DNA from: Candidatus Cloacimonadota bacterium
GTDB lineage: Bacteria > Cloacimonadota > Cloacimonadia > JGIOTU-2
Assembly (NCBI GenBank): GCA_014382685.1
Contig: JACNJG010000108.1
Location: forward strand, 1 to 8,653
Direction of reading: 5' to 3'
Length of the DNA: 8,653 nt
Part shown: positions 7,276 through 8,653 of the stretch, piece after piece
How positions within the stretch are numbered: the stretch's first letter is position 1
Layout: the number at the start of each line of letters is the position of its first letter
The notes under the pieces: generated by a model
The model's input: only the letters and a program-made list of their open reading frames with translations
The model's database searches: none
Told to the model about the DNA's origin: nothing
Made by a program: the position numbers and the translations under genes

Positions 7276-7529
7276 AAATGGCACGCCAGAGAGGATTCGA
7301 ACCTCTGACCCACAGCTTAGATCCGCCGGCTGGCGGACTATCCTGCTGAGCTACCGATAATTTAAATTAGTGGCTTATATTTGAAAACTATCAAGAAGGT
7401 AAAATATTATTTTGGGAGGAAAGTTGCAGGTGCGAAATTATACATCAGAAAAGAACAATACACAAAATTTTAACTGCAAGAGAAAATAATAATTGGTGGG
7501 GATATTCTTCTTAAACCCGAAAAATGGTG
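7276..7529. repeat. 254-bp tandem direct repeat, unit 2
   Basis: Second unit, apparently without a single difference from unit 1. It is followed without a gap by the intact tRNA-Arg gene, whose 3' half (7530-7575) acts as a third, partial unit. Perfect identity means a very recent duplication, ongoing gene conversion, or an assembly effect. Confidence 0.93.
7279..7354 (-). pseudogene. Damaged tRNA-Arg copy 2, identical to copy 1
   Basis: Same structure as the copy at 7025-7100: intact 3' half with CCA, T arm and TCT, hairpin replacement at 7322-7337, preserved D-arm block at 7338-7354, and no matching 5' acceptor strand. The exact match of both copies, including the hairpin, shows that the damage came before the duplication. 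Confidence 0.88.
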
Positions 7530-7575
7530 AAATGGCACGCCAGAGAGGATTCGAACCTCTGACCCACAGCTTAGA
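7530..7575. repeat. Third, partial repeat copy inside the tRNA-Arg gene
   Basis: These 46 bases are shared exactly by both 254-bp units. On the minus strand the block starts at the anticodon TCT and ends three bases after CCA. A segment from anticodon loop to 3' end is the usual shape of an attachment-site core for tyrosine integrases that use tRNA genes, but no integrase gene is present in the window. Confidence 0.7.
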
Positions 7576-7609
7576 AGGCTGTTGCTCTATCCTGCTGAGC
7601 TACTGGCGC
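7533..7609 (-). tRNA. tRNA-Arg(TCT)
   Basis: A complete 77-nt cloverleaf with encoded CCA. Acceptor GCGCCAG pairs with CTGGCGT (one G-T pair), the D stem is GCTC/GAGC, the anticodon stem ACAGC/GCTGT encloses loop CTTCTAA with anticodon TCT, and the T arm contains GGTTCGAATCC. Discriminator is G, and A is present in the D loop as expected for arginine tRNAs. It reads AGA codons. Its 3' half is repeated in the two damaged copies downstream. Confidence 0.97.
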
Positions 7610-7616
7610 GCATGGA

Positions 7617-7640
7617 ATAAAAAACTGCCTTCCTGGCAGT
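7617..7640 (-). terminator. Likely Rho-independent terminator after the two CAT tRNAs
   Basis: On the minus strand a six-pair stem ACTGCC/GGCAGT with a five-base loop (7624-7640) runs into TTTTTTATT. It lies 4 nt after the CCA of the CAT tRNA and just 7 nt before the tRNA-Arg gene, so it would end the fMet-Met transcript. The stem is short; partial read-through into tRNA-Arg is possible, since no separate promoter for tRNA-Arg was identified. Confidence 0.6.
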
Positions 7641-7644
7641 AAAA

Positions 7645-7721
7645 TGGTAGCGATGCAGGGACTTGAACCCCGGACACTCGGATTATGATTCCGATGCTCT
7701 AACCAGCTGAGCTACATCGCC
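7645..7721 (-). tRNA. tRNA with CAT anticodon, probably elongator Met
   Basis: A complete 77-nt cloverleaf with CCA. Acceptor GGCGATG pairs with CATCGCT, the anticodon stem TCGGA/TCCGA encloses ATCATAA, and the T arm contains GGGGTTCAAGTCCC. CAT could also be the lysidine-modified tRNA-Ile2. The acceptor shows G4-C69 and A5-U68 instead of the C-G pairs at 4 and 5 favoured by the lysidine synthase TilS, and it has G2-C71, C3-G70 and A73 as in methionine tRNAs, so elongator Met is preferred. Confidence 0.9.
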
Positions 7722-7736
7722 ATGAATTTTAAAAAA

Positions 7737-7813
<77 letters not shown>

Positions 7814-7885
7814 TCAAAAGGGATACAACATTTCTCCACCCCAAATATGCTGTCAAGAAAATGACACACCTCTGTATAAAGAAAG

Positions 7886-7914
7886 AATATAGTCTTAATT
7901 AATTGAAAACGCAA
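7886..7914 (-). promoter_or_regulatory. Candidate sigma70-type promoter for the tRNA cluster
   Basis: On the minus strand TTGCGT (7909-7914) and TATATT (7886-7891) are separated by exactly 17 bases, placing a start site about 65 nt before tRNA-fMet. A perfect TTGACA closer in (7851-7856) lacks a -10 box at 16-18 bases and is the weaker option. Confidence 0.4.
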
Positions 7915-8041
7915 ACTCGAATTTTCTACTTCGTAAAGATGAAAAATATTCACAGGATTTGACTATTTATAATCCGTCTCTAAAAAGAGCACACATTAAG
8001 TAACTTTTATATGTAAATATTTTATTTTCTTCTATCTTATC

Positions 8042-8440
8042 TTCCACGTTTTCGAAATCCCGATAAAAGGCAACCTGCTTGCAGTGGCTGTCATGAGCGT
8101 GCTCTTTTTGTTCTCTGCACTTTTCTATACGCTTTTTGTAGCGTCCTTCTTCAATAGCCAGAAAAGGTACATGGAAATAATGGCGTTCACGTCTTATCCC
8201 CTGTTTTTGATATGTGGGTATTCCTGGCCCATTTCTGCAATGCCGCTTCCGATAAAGTGGCTTTCCTGTACGATTCCCACCACTCCATTTTTCAATGGAT
8301 TTTTAAAGTTGAGCGTCATGGGCGGAGGGTGGCAATCCATAAAAACATATGCACTGCATTTGATGATTTTGATGCTCGTTTCTTTTGTTGCGGTGGTGCT
8401 CAGGTGGAGATATTTACGTGGAGAGAATCAAAGAATCTGA
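8042..8440 (+). pseudogene. C-terminal remnant of an ABC-2 type transporter permease
   Basis: The open frame starts just after a stop at 7997, but recognisable protein begins near 8042 (FHVFEIPIKGNLLA), well before the first GTG (8084) or ATG (8093), and no ribosome site precedes either. About 132 residues remain, against roughly 370-400 for a full permease of the YhhJ/YbhR kind. What remains is the membrane C-terminus: a hydrophobic segment (VMSVLFLFSALFYTLFVASF), a second one through SYPLFLICGYSWPISAMPLP, the conserved IPTTPFFNGFLKL..GGGW stretch, and a last helix before a basic tail. Such permeases work with an ATPase partner and often a membrane-fusion protein in export; neither is nearby. 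It faces right, away from the tRNA cluster. The front was probably lost in a rearrangement beside the tRNAs. A contig misjoin is an alternative. Confidence 0.72.
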
Positions 8441-8497
8441 TTTCCGATTATTAGAAAATTATACAAAAATTTCCATTCTTCTCACGAAACATAAGGA

Positions 8498-8616
8498 TTG
8501 TCACCCTGAGCACGTCGAAGGGTCTATTTTCTTAAGACATAGAGTATAATTGTAGTTTGTGGTACTTTTTAGAAGAATAGATTCTTCGTTGCGCTTCGCT
8601 TCTCTCAGAATGACAA
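8498..8616. repeat. Imperfect inverted-repeat element (REP/MITE-like)
   Basis: The left arm begins TTGTCACCCTGAG and ends CGAAGGGTCT (8498-8525). The right arm, read on the minus strand (8616-8579), begins TTGTCATTCTGAG and ends CGAAGAATCT. The two arms therefore match in inverted orientation at both ends, enclosing about 50 AT-rich bases without a gene. The right arm carries a GCGCTTCGCTTC expansion. The right arm also matches bases 1-29 of the window. It carries no coding sequence, so any movement would depend on proteins encoded elsewhere. Confidence 0.65.
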
Positions 8617-8633
8617 GGTTTTGTGTTTTTCTG

Positions 8634-8653
8634 ACGGGATAATCCCGTTCCTT
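8634..8653 (+). terminator. Possible terminator hairpin at the window end
   Basis: ACGGGA-TAA-TCCCGT forms a six-pair stem with a three-base loop, followed by TCCTT where the window stops. Whether a true T run follows cannot be seen. It may equally be part of the adjoining repeat. Confidence 0.3.

Noticed and set aside
7022..7529. CRISPR array
   Set aside because: Only two long identical units containing a tRNA fragment; no short repeats with unique spacers and no cas genes.

Overview
The window looks like a chromosomal piece of a low-GC, Gram-negative-type bacterium. Seven housekeeping genes run leftward (minus strand), followed on the right by a leftward tRNA cluster and a broken transporter gene. 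GmhA (heptose synthesis for LPS), RodA (rod-shape wall synthesis) and an FtsB/DivIC-like division protein indicate a walled cell with an LPS-type outer membrane. Short intergenic palindromes and repeats of the kind found in candidate-phylum genomes (for example Cloacimonadota or other FCB-group bacteria) flank the block. That placement is a guess; the sequence alone does not prove it.

Layout. Bases 1-332 hold no gene, only short hairpins and one edge of a dispersed repeat. Bases 333-6954 form one tightly packed minus-strand gene train, transcribed in the order comM, rodA, gmhA, a 93-aa unknown, eno, ftsB-like, guaD. Junctions are 0, 61, 22, 12, 4 and -23 nt, so most or all of it may be one operon. 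It joins DNA recombination (ComM), elongation-type wall synthesis (RodA), LPS core sugar synthesis (GmhA), glycolysis (Eno), division (FtsB) and purine catabolism (GuaD). The eno-ftsB pair is a known neighbour pair in many bacteria.

Bases 7022-7813 are a tRNA region, also on the minus strand: initiator tRNA-fMet, a second CAT tRNA (probably elongator Met), tRNA-Arg(TCT), and then two identical 254-bp direct repeats. Each repeat carries a damaged copy of the tRNA-Arg: the 3' half is intact, the anticodon arm is replaced by a GC-rich hairpin, and the 5' acceptor strand is lost. This array is the most unusual part of the window. It may record integration or recombination at the tRNA, or a palindromic element spreading with a tRNA fragment. 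A collapsed or expanded assembly repeat must also be excluded.

On the far right, 8042-8440 (+) is the C-terminal third of an ABC-2 type permease with its front missing. It is followed by an imperfect inverted-repeat element (8498-8616) whose right half matches the repeat at bases 1-29.
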